From Acidimicrobiaceae bacterium (GTDB taxonomy: Bacteria; Actinomycetota; Acidimicrobiia; Acidimicrobiales; UBA8592): 64,000 bases of DNA. Shown piece after piece: positions 36,309 through 44,975 of the stretch. The notes under the pieces are model-generated. The model saw only the letters and a list, made by a program, of their open reading frames with translations. It did not search any database and had not been told where the DNA came from. Numbering within the stretch: position 1 is the first letter of the stretch; every line of letters starts with the position of its first letter. A program made the position numbers and the translations under genes. Location: the NCBI GenBank assembly GCA_024641655.1, contig JAHECR010000005.1, positions 50,111 through 114,110 of the forward strand. Direction: 5' to 3'.

Positions 36309-37495
36309 CCCCCGCGGAGGACGACGAGCTTCGCCGCGTGCTCGAGGGTTCGGTCGGCCGACGCGGCAGCGAACGCACGACCACACTGGGAGCGGGCGGG
36401 TTCGACCTCGACGCCGGGCGAGGTTACCTCGCAGCGACCCGGCCCGGCGGGTTCGGCGTCCCCTCATGGCCGCGGCACCTCGGCGGGCGCGACGCCGACC
36501 CCGACGAAGCAGCCCACATCAAGGCGTTCCAGGCCGACTTCGCCATCCCCGACCTGTATCCGTATCGCGTCGGCATGAGGATGGTCGGCCCCACCCTGCT
36601 CGAACACGGCACCACCGACCAGCAGTGGCGATGGATGCCGGCGATCGCCGCCGGGGACGCGATCTGGTGCCAGATGTTCTCTGAACCCGAGGCAGGCTCC
36701 GATCTCGCCAACGTCTCGACGAGCGCCCGCCGCGACGGCGACCTCTGGAGTCTCGACGGCCAGAAAGTGTGGACCAGCCGCGCCGAGTACGCGACCTGGG
36801 GCATCTGCCTGGCCCGTACCGCCCCCGAAGCACCCAAGCACCGTGGCCTCACCATGTTCGCCGTTCGCATGGACGCGCCGGGAATCGACGTGCGCCCGCT
36901 CACCCAGATCAACGGCGATGCCCATTTCAGCGAAGTGTTCCTGACCGCGGCAACGGTGCCCGACACCGACCGGATCGGCGACGTCGGCGGCGGTTGGCGG
37001 GTCGCCACGGCCCTGCTCGCGCACGAACGTGCCGGGGCCGACCGCAGCGCACCGAAGGTCGGCCCGTCGGCGTGGCCGACGTGGCTCGACGATCTGGTCC
37101 AGGCCGGTCTTTCGTCGGACCGGGTCCTGCGCGATCGCGCTATGGCGCTGTACTGCCTCGACGAAGCGATCCGCTTCACCGAGCTGCGGGCGCTCGCCAA
37201 CGAGCAGGCGGGTCGCCAACCCGGTCCGGAGGGATCGGGAATGAAGCTCCACGGCGCGCGCTCGTTCAAGCTGCGCTCGGAGCTTCTTGCCGCCGGGGCA
37301 GGCGCCGCAGCGATGCTGACCGATTGGCACGGCCACGTCGACTTCCTCACCGCCCCGTCGATGTCGATTCGCGGTGGTACCGACGAGATCCAGCGCAACA
37401 TCCTCGGTGAACGGGTGCTCGGCCTCCCGGGGGAACCTCGTGTCGACCGAGACGTGCCGTGGTCGGTCTCGCGGCGCGGAGCCAGACCGAGCTGA
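36305..37495 (+). CDS. Acyl-CoA dehydrogenase
   Basis: 396-aa FAD enzyme oxidising acyl-CoA to 2-enoyl-CoA. MFSEPEAGSDLANVSTSARR and WSLDGQKVWTSRA are the middle-domain flavin/substrate signatures. SMSIRGGTDEIQRNILGERV near the C-terminus is the typical FadE-type tail of actinobacterial FadE17/18-like proteins. The N-terminal helical domain is complete. The start is set by the ATGA overlap with the ligase gene upstream. Tandem hairpins follow its stop. Substrate unknown. Confidence 0.9.
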   Translation: MTPAEDDELRRVLEGSVGRRGSERTTTLGAGGFDLDAGRGYLAATRPGGFGVPSWPRHLGGRDADPDEAAHIKAFQADFAIPDLYPYRVGMRMVGPTLLEHGTTDQQWRWMPAIAAGDAIWCQMFSEPEAGSDLANVSTSARRDGDLWSLDGQKVWTSRAEYATWGICLARTAPEAPKHRGLTMFAVRMDAPGIDVRPLTQINGDAHFSEVFLTAATVPDTDRIGDVGGGWRVATALLAHERAGADRSAPKVGPSAWPTWLDDLVQAGLSSDRVLRDRAMALYCLDEAIRFTELRALANEQAGRQPGPEGSGMKLHGARSFKLRSELLAAGAGAAAMLTDWHGHVDFLTAPSMSIRGGTDEIQRNILGERVLGLPGEPRVDRDVPWSVSRRGARPS

Positions 37496-37519
37496 CGGCC
37501 CGACCCGACCTGACGTCCT

Positions 37520-37577
37520 CGTTGCACCGAGCGGAGAGGCAACGTAGGAAGGGGTCGGCGAGGGCGTCAACGACGCC
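37520..37577 (+). terminator. Two small hairpins behind the acyl-CoA dehydrogenase gene
   Basis: CGTTGC/GCAACG (37520-37525 and 37539-37544) and GGCGTC/GACGCC (37563-37568 and 37572-37577, AAC loop). They lie between the ligase-dehydrogenase pair and the promoter (TAGTGT, 37603-37608) of the next operon. Confidence 0.45.
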
Positions 37578-37657
37578 GCAAGAAGGGTGCCGGTCAGCGC
37601 ACTAGTGTCGCGTCGGCACCGGGCGCGGTGCTGCGGAGACACCGAAGGGGGAAGCGC

Positions 37658-38188
37658 GTGGCGCTCTATTCGTTCGAAGGCAAGTCGCCGACGGTCCATC
37701 CCGATGCGTTCGTCGCGCCGACCGCGACGCTGATCGGTGACGTCACCGTCGAGGCGGGAGCCTCGGTCTGGTACAACGCCGTCCTGCGCGCCGACTGGGA
37801 GCCGATCGTCGTCCGCCAAGGCGCGAACGTGCAGGACGGTTCGGTCATCCATGTGTCGCAGGGCCAGCCGTGTGAGATCGGTGCCGGCGCGACCGTCGGA
37901 CATCTCTGCGTCGTCCACGGGGCCAGGATCGGCCCGGGAGCGATGGTGGCCAACGGCTCGACGGTCCTCGACGGCGTCGTCGTCGGTGCGGGCTCGCTCG
38001 TCGCCGCCCATTCGCTCGTGTCGGCCGGAACCGAGATACCCGACGGAGTGTTGGCAGCCGGTAGCCCGGCCACCGTCAAGCGTGACATCACCGGAACCGG
38101 TGTCGGTCAGATGGTCGCCGGTGTGCCCAAGGTCTACGTGGAGCTCGGCCGTCGCCATCGCGAGGGAACCGCAGTGGTCGAGTCATGA
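37658..38188 (+). CDS. Gamma-class carbonic anhydrase family protein
   Basis: 176-aa left-handed beta-helix (hexapeptide-repeat) protein. The three zinc histidines are H65 (SVIHVSQG), H82 and H87 (VGHLCVVHGA), matching gamma carbonic anhydrase spacing. Activity is uncertain because many CaiE/PaaY-like relatives act as thioesterases or accessory proteins in CoA-ester pathways, and the neighbourhood here is CoA-ester catabolism. GTG 37658 has AAGGGGGAAG upstream; longer frames lack one. A TAGTGT -10 lies at 37603-37608. First gene of a four-gene operon with 4-nt overlaps throughout. Confidence 0.85.
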   Translation: MALYSFEGKSPTVHPDAFVAPTATLIGDVTVEAGASVWYNAVLRADWEPIVVRQGANVQDGSVIHVSQGQPCEIGAGATVGHLCVVHGARIGPGAMVANGSTVLDGVVVGAGSLVAAHSLVSAGTEIPDGVLAAGSPATVKRDITGTGVGQMVAGVPKVYVELGRRHREGTAVVES

Positions 38189-39453
38189 GCGACCTGCGGT
38201 TCGACGTGGTGGTGCGCGGCGGACGCATCATCGATCCACACAATGGCGTCGACGTCATCGGAGATCTCGCGGTCGCCGGCGATCGCATCGTGGCCATCGC
38301 GCCGACGCTGCGGCCGCAGGCCACGTCCACCGTGATCGACGCGACGGGGAGCATCGTCTGCGCCGGGCTCGTCGATCTCCACACCCACCTCTACGCCGAC
38401 GTGACGGGCTTCGGTGTCGACGTGGACGATGCCGGGGTCAACGCCGGCGTCACGACCGCAGTCGACATGGGCAGCACCGGGACGTGGTTCTTCCGGGGGC
38501 TCAAGGCCCAGGTGATCGACACCGCGGTCACCGAGGTCGTGGCGTTCCTCATGATGGGGTACGTGGGTGCCTCGATCCGACTCGGCGGACCGAACATCCT
38601 CAACCCCGACTGGGCCGACGCCGAGTCACTCGCGGCGATGCACGAGCTGTTCCCCGGAATCATCCGTGGGTTCAAGACGTGGGGCGAGTCGGGAACGACC
38701 TCCCAGTGGGGGTATCGCTTCCTCCAGATGGGACGGGAGGCCTCCGACCTGACCGGGCTGCCCATCTACATCCACACCGGAGAGCTGTGGATGGTCGACG
38801 AGTCGAACCGGCCGGATCCCGCGACGATCATGCCGGAGGTGCTCACCATCGCGAGGCCCGGCGACGTGCTCGGTCACTGCTACAGCGCCATGCCCGACGG
38901 CATCCTCGGCGCTGGCCATCGACCCGTGGGAGCGCTTCGCGACGCACTCGACAGCGGAGTCCTGCTCGATGTCGGCCACGGCATCAACTTCTCGTTCGCG
39001 ACTGCCCGCCGCATGCTCGATGCCGGCTTCGTCGCCGACATCATCAGCTCCGATACCCACGGCCTGTTGTCGGGGATCCACGAGGACCGCACGCTCTCCT
39101 ACAGCCTCGTCGGCACGATGTCGAAGCTCTTGGCGCTCGGCGTCGATCTCGGACACGTCATCGCAGGGGCAACCGTGAATCCGGCCCGGGTGTTGGGCAT
39201 GGACGACGAGATCGGAACCCTGACGATCGGGTCACGAGCCGACGTCGTCGTGCTCGAACCCCGCCGCGACGACTGGACCTTCATCGATCCGACCGGTGGC
39301 ACCCACGACACGAACGAGCGGTTGGTGCCCTCCATGGTCGTTCGGGCGGGTCGACCGCTGGTCCCGACCAAGCGGTACCTCCGTGACGTCTGCACGCCCG
39401 ACGAACGGGGGGAGACCGATCCGGCGATAGCCATCGGTGGGCGGCCCCGATGA
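38185..39453 (+). CDS. Amidohydrolase/deacetylase-family metallohydrolase (composite domain)
   Basis: 422-aa metal-dependent hydrolase of the dihydroorotase-like superfamily. Composite beta-domain RGGRIIDPHNGVD at the N-terminus, then metal ligands GLVDLHTHLYAD, GVTTAVDMGS, IRGFKTWGESG (probable bridging Lys), IHTGE, GHCYS and SSDTHG, and a C-terminal strand TIGSRADVVVLE. This set fits the EF_0837/AHA-type amidohydrolase/deacetylase group. Start is fixed by ATGA overlap with the carbonic-anhydrase gene, and the stop overlaps the DUF35 gene. The substrate is an amide or cyclic amide not readable from sequence. Confidence 0.88.
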   Translation: MSDLRFDVVVRGGRIIDPHNGVDVIGDLAVAGDRIVAIAPTLRPQATSTVIDATGSIVCAGLVDLHTHLYADVTGFGVDVDDAGVNAGVTTAVDMGSTGTWFFRGLKAQVIDTAVTEVVAFLMMGYVGASIRLGGPNILNPDWADAESLAAMHELFPGIIRGFKTWGESGTTSQWGYRFLQMGREASDLTGLPIYIHTGELWMVDESNRPDPATIMPEVLTIARPGDVLGHCYSAMPDGILGAGHRPVGALRDALDSGVLLDVGHGINFSFATARRMLDAGFVADIISSDTHGLLSGIHEDRTLSYSLVGTMSKLLALGVDLGHVIAGATVNPARVLGMDDEIGTLTIGSRADVVVLEPRRDDWTFIDPTGGTHDTNERLVPSMVVRAGRPLVPTKRYLRDVCTPDERGETDPAIAIGGRPR

Positions 39454-39869
39454 CGACCGCCAAGCGTCCGCTCCCGATGCTCACGACCTCGACCACGGCG
39501 TACTGGACCGGCGGCGCGGCCGGCGCGCTGCTGATTCACCGATGCCAGGACTGCGGCTACTACATCCACCCACCGACGGGCTTCTGCCCCAGCTGCGAGG
39601 GTCGCTCGTGCGCTCCCCAGGCCGTCAGCGGTCGGGGCAAGGTGGCGTCGTTCACGGTCAACCACCAGCCGTGGGAGGCCGACCTCGAGGTGCCGTACGT
39701 CATGGCACTGATCGAGCTCGAGGAACAGCCCGACGTGCGCATCGTGGCGAACATCGTCAACTGTGCGATCGACCAGGTGCACTTCGACATGGCCGTCCAG
39801 GTGTTGTTCGAACAGCACGATGACGTGTGGATACCGCTGTTCGAGCCCGCGCCCGAGGACTCGCCATGA
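39450..39869 (+). CDS. DUF35 zinc-ribbon/OB-fold protein, thiolase partner
   Basis: 139-aa protein with an N-terminal rubredoxin-like zinc ribbon (CQDCGYYIHPPTGFCPSC, four Cys) and an OB-fold with GKVASFTVNHQPW. Proteins of this family bind acyl-CoA and pair with a thiolase or lipid-transfer aldolase (as Ltp2 with ChsH2 DUF35). The thiolase-like gene follows with a 4-nt overlap, so the two probably form a complex. Cytosolic. Confidence 0.9.
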   Translation: MTTAKRPLPMLTTSTTAYWTGGAAGALLIHRCQDCGYYIHPPTGFCPSCEGRSCAPQAVSGRGKVASFTVNHQPWEADLEVPYVMALIELEEQPDVRIVANIVNCAIDQVHFDMAVQVLFEQHDDVWIPLFEPAPEDSP

Positions 39870-41059
39870 CCGTCACCGTCGGTGAGAAATCCGTCGCGCT
39901 CACCGGCATCGGCCAGTCCGAGGTGACCCGGGGGACCGACGCGTGGCCGATCGACCTCACCATCGACGCCTGCATGGAGGCGATCGCGGACGCAGGCTTG
40001 ACGCGCGCCGACATCGACGGGGTCGCCACCTGGCCCGGTGGGGGCAGCGAGATCGCCGGGTTCGCGCCGGTCGGCGCCGGCCAGCTCCAGGATGCACTGC
40101 GTTTGAACGTCGGCTGGTACAACGGCACCGGTGAGACGTCCGGCCAGCTCGGTGCCATGTTCAACGCCATCGGCGCCATCGTGTCGGGCATGGCCAATCA
40201 CGTGCTGGTCTTCCGTACCGTCTACGAAGCCCAGGCGCGTCGTCTGAAGCCCTTCGCCAATGCCATGGCCCGCTCCGATCAGCGCGTGGAGGGTCCCCAC
40301 TCCTGGTATGCGCCGTACTGGTCGCTCGCGGCAGCCACACAGCAAGCGCTCTACTTCGCTCGCTACGTGCACGAGTCGGGGGCGACCGATGCGCAGGTCG
40401 CGCAGATCGCGCTCAACGGCCGACGCAACGCTGGCCTCAATCCGAAGGCCATCTACCGCGACCCCCTCACCCTCGAGGACTACCTCGCCTCGCGGTGGAT
40501 CTCGACGCCGCTGCGCCTCTTCGACTGCGACGTGCCCTGCGACGGCTCCACCGCGATCGTGCTGTCGCGCATCGACCGAGCCCGTGACCTGCCCAACCCC
40601 CCCATTCGCGTCGAGGCCGTCGGCTCTGCGCTCCACGATCGCAACTCCTGGGCCCAGCTCGAGAACCTCGCCACACAGGCGACCCCGTCGCCTGCAGCGA
40701 TGCTGTGGAACCGTACCGATCTGCGACCCGCCGACGTCGACGTCGCCGAGCTCTACGACGGCTTCAGCTTCCACTCCCTCGCCTGGATCGAGTCGTTCGG
40801 GTTCTGCGACCGCTACGAAGCTCCCGCGTTCGTGGAGGGCGGGACGCGCATCGCGCTCGATGGCGCGCTGCCCATCAACACCGGCGGGGGTCAACTCTCG
40901 GCCGGGCGGCTGCACGGATATGGCCAGGTGCACGAAGCGTGCGTGCAGCTCTGGGGTCGCGGCGGCCTGCGCCAAGTCCCCGGCAATCCCCGCGTCGCGG
41001 TGACCTCCACCGCCGGAGGCCCACTCGCCGGCTGCGTGCTCCTCGTCCGCGAGGACTGA
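39866..41059 (+). CDS. Thiolase-like (lipid-transfer/SCP2-type) protein
   Basis: 397-aa thiolase-superfamily protein of the kind called lipid-transfer protein or acetyl-CoA acetyltransferase-like. DLTIDACMEAIADAGLTRAD, SGMANHVLVFRTVYEAQ, VAELYDGFSF and the GG-type end LPINTGGGQLSAGRLHGYGQ with VTSTAGGPLAGCVLLVR match the family. The usual nucleophilic Cys near residue 90 is not seen: VGWYNGTGE occupies that region, suggesting an aldolase (Ltp2-like) rather than a thiolase. Last gene of the operon, partner of DUF35. A small hairpin follows the stop. Confidence 0.85.
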   Translation: MTVTVGEKSVALTGIGQSEVTRGTDAWPIDLTIDACMEAIADAGLTRADIDGVATWPGGGSEIAGFAPVGAGQLQDALRLNVGWYNGTGETSGQLGAMFNAIGAIVSGMANHVLVFRTVYEAQARRLKPFANAMARSDQRVEGPHSWYAPYWSLAAATQQALYFARYVHESGATDAQVAQIALNGRRNAGLNPKAIYRDPLTLEDYLASRWISTPLRLFDCDVPCDGSTAIVLSRIDRARDLPNPPIRVEAVGSALHDRNSWAQLENLATQATPSPAAMLWNRTDLRPADVDVAELYDGFSFHSLAWIESFGFCDRYEAPAFVEGGTRIALDGALPINTGGGQLSAGRLHGYGQVHEACVQLWGRGGLRQVPGNPRVAVTSTAGGPLAGCVLLVRED

Positions 41060-41061
41060 TC

Positions 41062-41082
41062 CCTCGGCGCCGCCGCCCGAGG
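41062..41082 (+). terminator. Short hairpin behind the thiolase-like gene
   Basis: CCTCGG (41062-41067) pairs with CCGAGG (41077-41082) over a 9-nt GC loop, three nt past the stop codon. Confidence 0.45.
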
Positions 41083-41143
41083 TAGCCGTCGCCCCGCTCG
41101 TTCCATGGTATGAATCGGGGGTCCGTGGATGTCGGGAGGCGTG

Positions 41144-42280
41144 GTGAGGGTTCTGGCGATAACGATCTCGAGCTCTGGCGGTGACTGGCCCCCGACGCTC
41201 GACATGGCCCTGGCGTTGCACGAACGCGGCCACGAGGTCCATGTGCTGGGCGATCGACCGATTCTCGATGCGCTCGCGGGTACGGGGGTGAAGCGCATCG
41301 AGTGGCCCGAGGAGCTCGCCTTCCAACGTTTCTCACAGGCCGCGAAGAACGCAGCCCCCGATGAACTGTTCTCGGGCGTCTTTCGTGCTTGGGCGGCAGC
41401 CTCGAAAGGCTTCGGGGTCGACACGGTCGCCCGTACGGGCGCGGACGTCTTGCTGAGCCAGCTCTTCTGCCTCGTACCGGTGAGCACCTACGCCGAGGAG
41501 ACGGGGGTGCCTTGGGTGTTCCTGAACCCCGCCTACTACATCGGGCCAGACCCGGCTCGCCCCATGTCCCAGGACTGGGAGATGGCTGCGGCGTTCGAGC
41601 GCGCCTGGCTGCAACCGATCATGCAGGCCGACCTCGTCCTGCACGCCACCGACCCCACCTTCGATGTGGTCCCGACGGACCTGCCTCCCAATCACCACTA
41701 CATCGGGCCGCTGCTGTGGTCGCCCGAGGGCGACGCTCCCACCTACCTCACCGACCGCGGTCGCCCGTGGTCGCTCGTGTCGCTCAGCAATGCGCCCATG
41801 CCAGGTGAAGCCGACCTCGCCACCGCAGCGGTGCAGGCGCTGATCGAACACGACCTGCGGATCCTCGTCACCGGCGCCGGCGCCGAGGAGGCAATGGCAG
41901 ACTTCGGGCCCCACCCCCTGGTGCACGTCGAGCCCTTCGCGCCCCACGACCCGGTCCTCGATCGAGCAGCGGTGTTCGTCAGCCACGGCGGCCATGGCGG
42001 CGTCATGCGGGCGATGCGCCACGGGGTACCAATGGTCATCGTCCCCTGGGGCCGTGACCAGCCCGGCGTGGCGTTTCGCGCGGAGCGGCTCCAAGTCGCC
42101 GAAGTGGTGTCGCGCGCGAAGTTCTCCAAGATCCGCGTGGCGCAGGCGATCCACAACGCACTCACCGACCCGGTCATCCAGGTCGCCTGCCGCAGGACCG
42201 CCGACCGGCTTCGCGGCACCGATCCGCGCGCCGAAGGGGTCCGTCACATCGAAGCGCTCGTGGCCGCCCGGCAGTCCTGA
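41144..42280 (+). CDS. GT1-family (MGT/UGT-like) glycosyltransferase
   Basis: 378-aa GT-B glycosyltransferase using a nucleotide sugar to glycosylate a small lipophilic acceptor. The N-terminal domain starts VLAITISSSGGDWPPTLDMA, and the C-terminal donor-binding motif is FVSHGGHGGVMRAMRHGVPM followed by GRDQP. These are typical of macrolide- or flavonoid-type glycosyltransferases in actinobacteria. Start: GTG 41144 has GGGAGG 4 nt upstream; ATG 41129 extends it by five residues. The -10-like TATGAAT lies at 41109-41115. Isolated from any biosynthetic cluster, so acceptor unknown; detoxification is one possibility. Confidence 0.82.
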   Translation: MRVLAITISSSGGDWPPTLDMALALHERGHEVHVLGDRPILDALAGTGVKRIEWPEELAFQRFSQAAKNAAPDELFSGVFRAWAAASKGFGVDTVARTGADVLLSQLFCLVPVSTYAEETGVPWVFLNPAYYIGPDPARPMSQDWEMAAAFERAWLQPIMQADLVLHATDPTFDVVPTDLPPNHHYIGPLLWSPEGDAPTYLTDRGRPWSLVSLSNAPMPGEADLATAAVQALIEHDLRILVTGAGAEEAMADFGPHPLVHVEPFAPHDPVLDRAAVFVSHGGHGGVMRAMRHGVPMVIVPWGRDQPGVAFRAERLQVAEVVSRAKFSKIRVAQAIHNALTDPVIQVACRRTADRLRGTDPRAEGVRHIEALVAARQS

Positions 42281-42309
42281 GCGGCGGGGCGAGCCGATTG
42301 CGCACGCGC

Positions 42310-42346
42310 GTCCGAGGGGGCGAAGTGTCACCTCGCCCCCTCGGAC
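42310..42346. terminator. Strong bidirectional hairpin terminator
   Basis: GTCCGAGGGGGCGA (42310-42323) pairs perfectly with TCGCCCCCTCGGAC (42333-42346), a 14-bp stem over a 9-nt loop. It lies between convergent glycosyltransferase and amidohydrolase genes and can serve both. Confidence 0.85.
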
Positions 42347-42371
42347 CCTGCGGTGATCGGAGCAGTACCGA

Positions 42372-43559
42372 CTAGGGAAGCTCGACGCCGTCGGCAGGCG
42401 GTGCGGGCACGTGCGGGAACATCTCCTGGAACGCACCGATGCGCATCCGGTGGCTGACGTCGGCGGGGACGTCATCGAAGAGCTCGTGCAGCGTCTTCTG
42501 CGTGTGCCCGAAGGTGCCCTCGAAGTGCGGGTAGTCGCTCCCCCACACCGTATTGCGATAGCCCGCTCCGGTCATAGCGATCACCGAGCTCCGGTAGTCG
42601 TGCTGGAACGAGGCGTAGACCTGCTCGAACAGGATCTCACCGGGCGGACGGGTCAGCTTCGGCCGCACCGCCGCGGAGTGCTGACGGTAGGCCTCGTCGA
42701 GGCGATCGGCGATGAACGGGATCCAGCCCGAGCCTCCCTCCGACACCATCACCTTGAGGGTTGGGCGCTTGTCGAGCGCACCCGAAGCGACCATCTGACA
42801 GATGGCACGCTGGCCCCCGAAGGTGGTTTCGGTGTAGTTCATGATCGCGCCGCCGCGCCCGGTGTGGTAGACGCCGGTGCGTTGATCGGGCGTGTGGGGC
42901 TCAGTTCCGATGTGGAACGTCACGACCATGCCCGTCTCGGCGAACGCGTCCCAGACCGGGTCCCATTGGTCGTGGGCCCAGCCGGGACCGTCGGCTGACG
43001 GTCGGACGGGGAGGAACCCCGCCTTGAACCCGAGGTCGGTGGCCCGGTGGATCTCGGCGATGGTGTCGTTCACTTCGAGCAGCGGCAGCGAGGCGGTGGC
43101 GACGATGCGGGGTGACTGGTTCTGGATGGAGGCTGCCCAGTCGTTGGTTGCCTGTGATCCGGCGACCGCGAGCTTGGGGTCGCGGATGTTGAACGCCCAG
43201 ATACCGAGCGACGGGAAGACCAGTTCGGCCCAGATGCCCTCGCTGTCGAGGTCGGCCAGACGAGCAGGGACGTCCCAGCCGTTGCCGGCGGCGCCGCGTG
43301 TGAGGCTCTCGCCGGCGAGACGCTTCTCGTCGAGGAACTCCTCCGCGGTCAGGCTCATCCGCTGCGCGGTGGCGTCGAGACGCGGCATCTTGCGACGGAA
43401 GGACTGCCCGTCGACGGTGACGGTCTCGTATTCGCCGTCGGGGTCCTTCACGCTCTTCGGCATGCGGTCGGCGAGGTCCTTCGGCAGGCTCGTGTCGAAC
43501 AGGTCCGGGGGCTCGACGAAATGCGAGTCACCCGAATTGGCCCAGAGCTTGACGGCCAT
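42372..43559 (-). CDS. Amidohydrolase-2 (TIM-barrel metal-dependent hydrolase)
   Basis: 395-aa metal-dependent hydrolase, paralogue of the protein at 10144-11268. It opens MAVKLWANSGDSHFVEPPDLF, carries VTFHIGTEP in mid-barrel and VWGSDYPHFEGTFGHTQ near the end. GGAGGAGAC precedes the ATG. A long imperfect hairpin in its leader and a near-perfect palindromic operator over the -10 region (43612-43634) make it the most visibly regulated catabolic gene of the window. Substrate unknown. Confidence 0.88.
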   Translation of the reverse strand: MAVKLWANSGDSHFVEPPDLFDTSLPKDLADRMPKSVKDPDGEYETVTVDGQSFRRKMPRLDATAQRMSLTAEEFLDEKRLAGESLTRGAAGNGWDVPARLADLDSEGIWAELVFPSLGIWAFNIRDPKLAVAGSQATNDWAASIQNQSPRIVATASLPLLEVNDTIAEIHRATDLGFKAGFLPVRPSADGPGWAHDQWDPVWDAFAETGMVVTFHIGTEPHTPDQRTGVYHTGRGGAIMNYTETTFGGQRAICQMVASGALDKRPTLKVMVSEGGSGWIPFIADRLDEAYRQHSAAVRPKLTRPPGEILFEQVYASFQHDYRSSVIAMTGAGYRNTVWGSDYPHFEGTFGHTQKTLHELFDDVPADVSHRMRIGAFQEMFPHVPAPPADGVELP

Positions 43560-43575
43560 GTCTCCTCCTTCAGGA

Positions 43576-43607
43576 CATGGCGCGGCCGACGTTCGGCCGA
43601 TGCCATG
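43576..43607 (-). promoter_or_regulatory. Leader hairpin of the amidohydrolase gene
   Basis: Nested inverted repeats: outer arms CATGGC (43576-43581) and GCCATG (43602-43607), inner arms GGCCGA (43584-43589) and TCGGCC (43593-43598) over CGT. It lies between the operator and the ATG at 43559. Confidence 0.45.
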
Positions 43608-43611
43608 CAGA

Positions 43612-43634
43612 TATTGAGAATAGCATTCTCAATA
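43612..43634. promoter_or_regulatory. Palindromic operator, 10-bp arms
   Basis: TATTGAGAAT (43612-43621), spacer AGC, ATTCTCAATA (43625-43634): a perfect inverted repeat, AT-rich in a GC-rich genome. On the minus strand TATTCT inside it matches the TANNNT -10 form, so a bound repressor (TetR-like spacing) would block the amidohydrolase promoter. The cognate regulator is not in the window. Confidence 0.6.
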
Positions 43635-43673
43635 CTTCCCCGCAGGACGCGATCGTAGAGGCGAGTCGCCGCT

Positions 43674-44471
43674 TCAGAAGGCCGACCGGTGCAGGCCCCC
43701 GTCGACCTCGATCCAGTTACCCGTCATGTAGCCCGCAGCTTCGGAACACAGATAAGCGATCAGCGAGGCAATTTCGCCCGGGCGCCCCATGCGACCGGCG
43801 GGCACCTTCCAGGTGTCGCGTACCCAATCGTCACGCCCCTCGTCGGTCTCAAGACCGACATAGGTCGAGGTGTACCACTCCACATTCTCGGTCAGGATCC
43901 ACCCCGGCGCGACCGTGTTGACGGTGATCCCGTACTTCGCGTACTCGTCGGCCACGGTCTTCAACAGGCCGATCGTGGACGGACGCGTGGCATTGGCGAT
44001 CGCATGATGGATCTGGCCGACGGGCTCCTTCGCGGTCGCGGACCCGATGTGCACGTAACGTCCCCAATGCGCCTGCTGCATCGCCGGCAGCACCTCGTGC
44101 AACAAGTAGAGCTGGCTCATCGTGTAGGCCCGAAACGAGTCTACGTAGTACTCGGAGTTCTCGATGTCTGCGAAGTCACCGGGGACGACGAACTTCGTCT
44201 GCCCGACGACGATCAGGGGAGGCCCGAACGCTGCGGTCGCCTCGGCAACTGCTCGGGACACCTCGGTGCGATCGGTCATGTCCGCAGCAACGCCAATGGC
44301 GGAGCCACCGCCGGCGCGGATCTCGGCGGCTGCGGCTTCGACGTCGGCCGATGTGCGCGCCACGATCGCGACATGGCAGCCCTCGTCGGCGAGGAGCTGC
44401 GCGGCGACGCGCCCCATGCCCTTGCTGCCACCGGTGAACAAGACACTCTTCCCTGCGATACCGAGATCCAC
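43674..44471 (-). CDS. SDR-family oxidoreductase-like protein lacking the YxxxK pair
   Basis: 265-aa Rossmann protein with cofactor motif TGGSKGMG (14-21) and D64-type adenine site. The catalytic region is changed: Ser144 is kept (HIGSATAKEP), but Tyr and Lys are His156 and Asn160 in HHAIANATRP, and the NNAG strand is VVGQTKF. The same H-x3-N-x2-RP pattern occurs at 52332-53159, so this is a lineage trait, not decay. Either it uses another proton relay or it binds without classical dehydrogenation. GTG 44471 has GGAGGG 5 nt upstream. Same direction as the amidohydrolase gene, separated by the operator region. Confidence 0.82.
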   Translation of the reverse strand: MDLGIAGKSVLFTGGSKGMGRVAAQLLADEGCHVAIVARTSADVEAAAAEIRAGGGSAIGVAADMTDRTEVSRAVAEATAAFGPPLIVVGQTKFVVPGDFADIENSEYYVDSFRAYTMSQLYLLHEVLPAMQQAHWGRYVHIGSATAKEPVGQIHHAIANATRPSTIGLLKTVADEYAKYGITVNTVAPGWILTENVEWYTSTYVGLETDEGRDDWVRDTWKVPAGRMGRPGEIASLIAYLCSEAAGYMTGNWIEVDGGLHRSAF

Positions 44472-44599
44472 TCGAACCCTCCGACCCGCTGACCGAGGTT
44501 CAAACCTACTCCCCTGACCCCGGCGCGTGATCAACCAGCACCCCCATCGGTTAAGGTCGGCGTCGCCAAGCCCACCGATCGATCAACTGTGGAGCAGCT

Positions 44600-44854
44600 A
44601 TGACCGGTGCGCTGTATGTCGTTCATTCCCGACCTTCGTCGCCCGACAAGGAGGATGCGTACAACGACTGGTACGACGACGTCCATCTGAAGGTCGTCTG
44701 TTCGGTCGAAGGTGTCGTCGGCGCCCGTCGGCCTCGATACCTCGGCGGGCACCCAGCACCGTTTCGTCTCCCCGACCGCGCCGACTTCGACAACCCATCG
44801 GGCGAGCGGCCCTGGGAGCGCCTGCACGCGCTCCCCGCCCCCACCCTCGCGTAG
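44600..44854 (+). pseudogene. Truncated EthD-like dimeric alpha-beta barrel fragment
   Basis: 84-aa frame with good signals (TAAGGT -10 at 44552-44557, GGAGCAG before the ATG). Residues 1-45 follow the EthD/ABM pattern: ALYVVHSRPSSPDKEDAYND then WYDDVHLKVVCSVEGVVGAR. The part after 45 (Pro/Arg-rich, ending LPAPTLA) no longer looks like the family, whose members are about 100-120 aa with a second beta-strand set. Read as a gene whose 3' half was lost or frameshifted. A short functional form is possible. Confidence 0.45.
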
Positions 44855-44975
44855 GTCCCACTCGAGCAGGGGCCTGCGACAGGACCGGTCGAGACAGGCT
44901 GTTCGGCCGGACGTCGGCGGTCGTGGCGCTAACGTCGGCTCCGCACATCTCCGACCAGGGGCGAGGAGGCCGACG

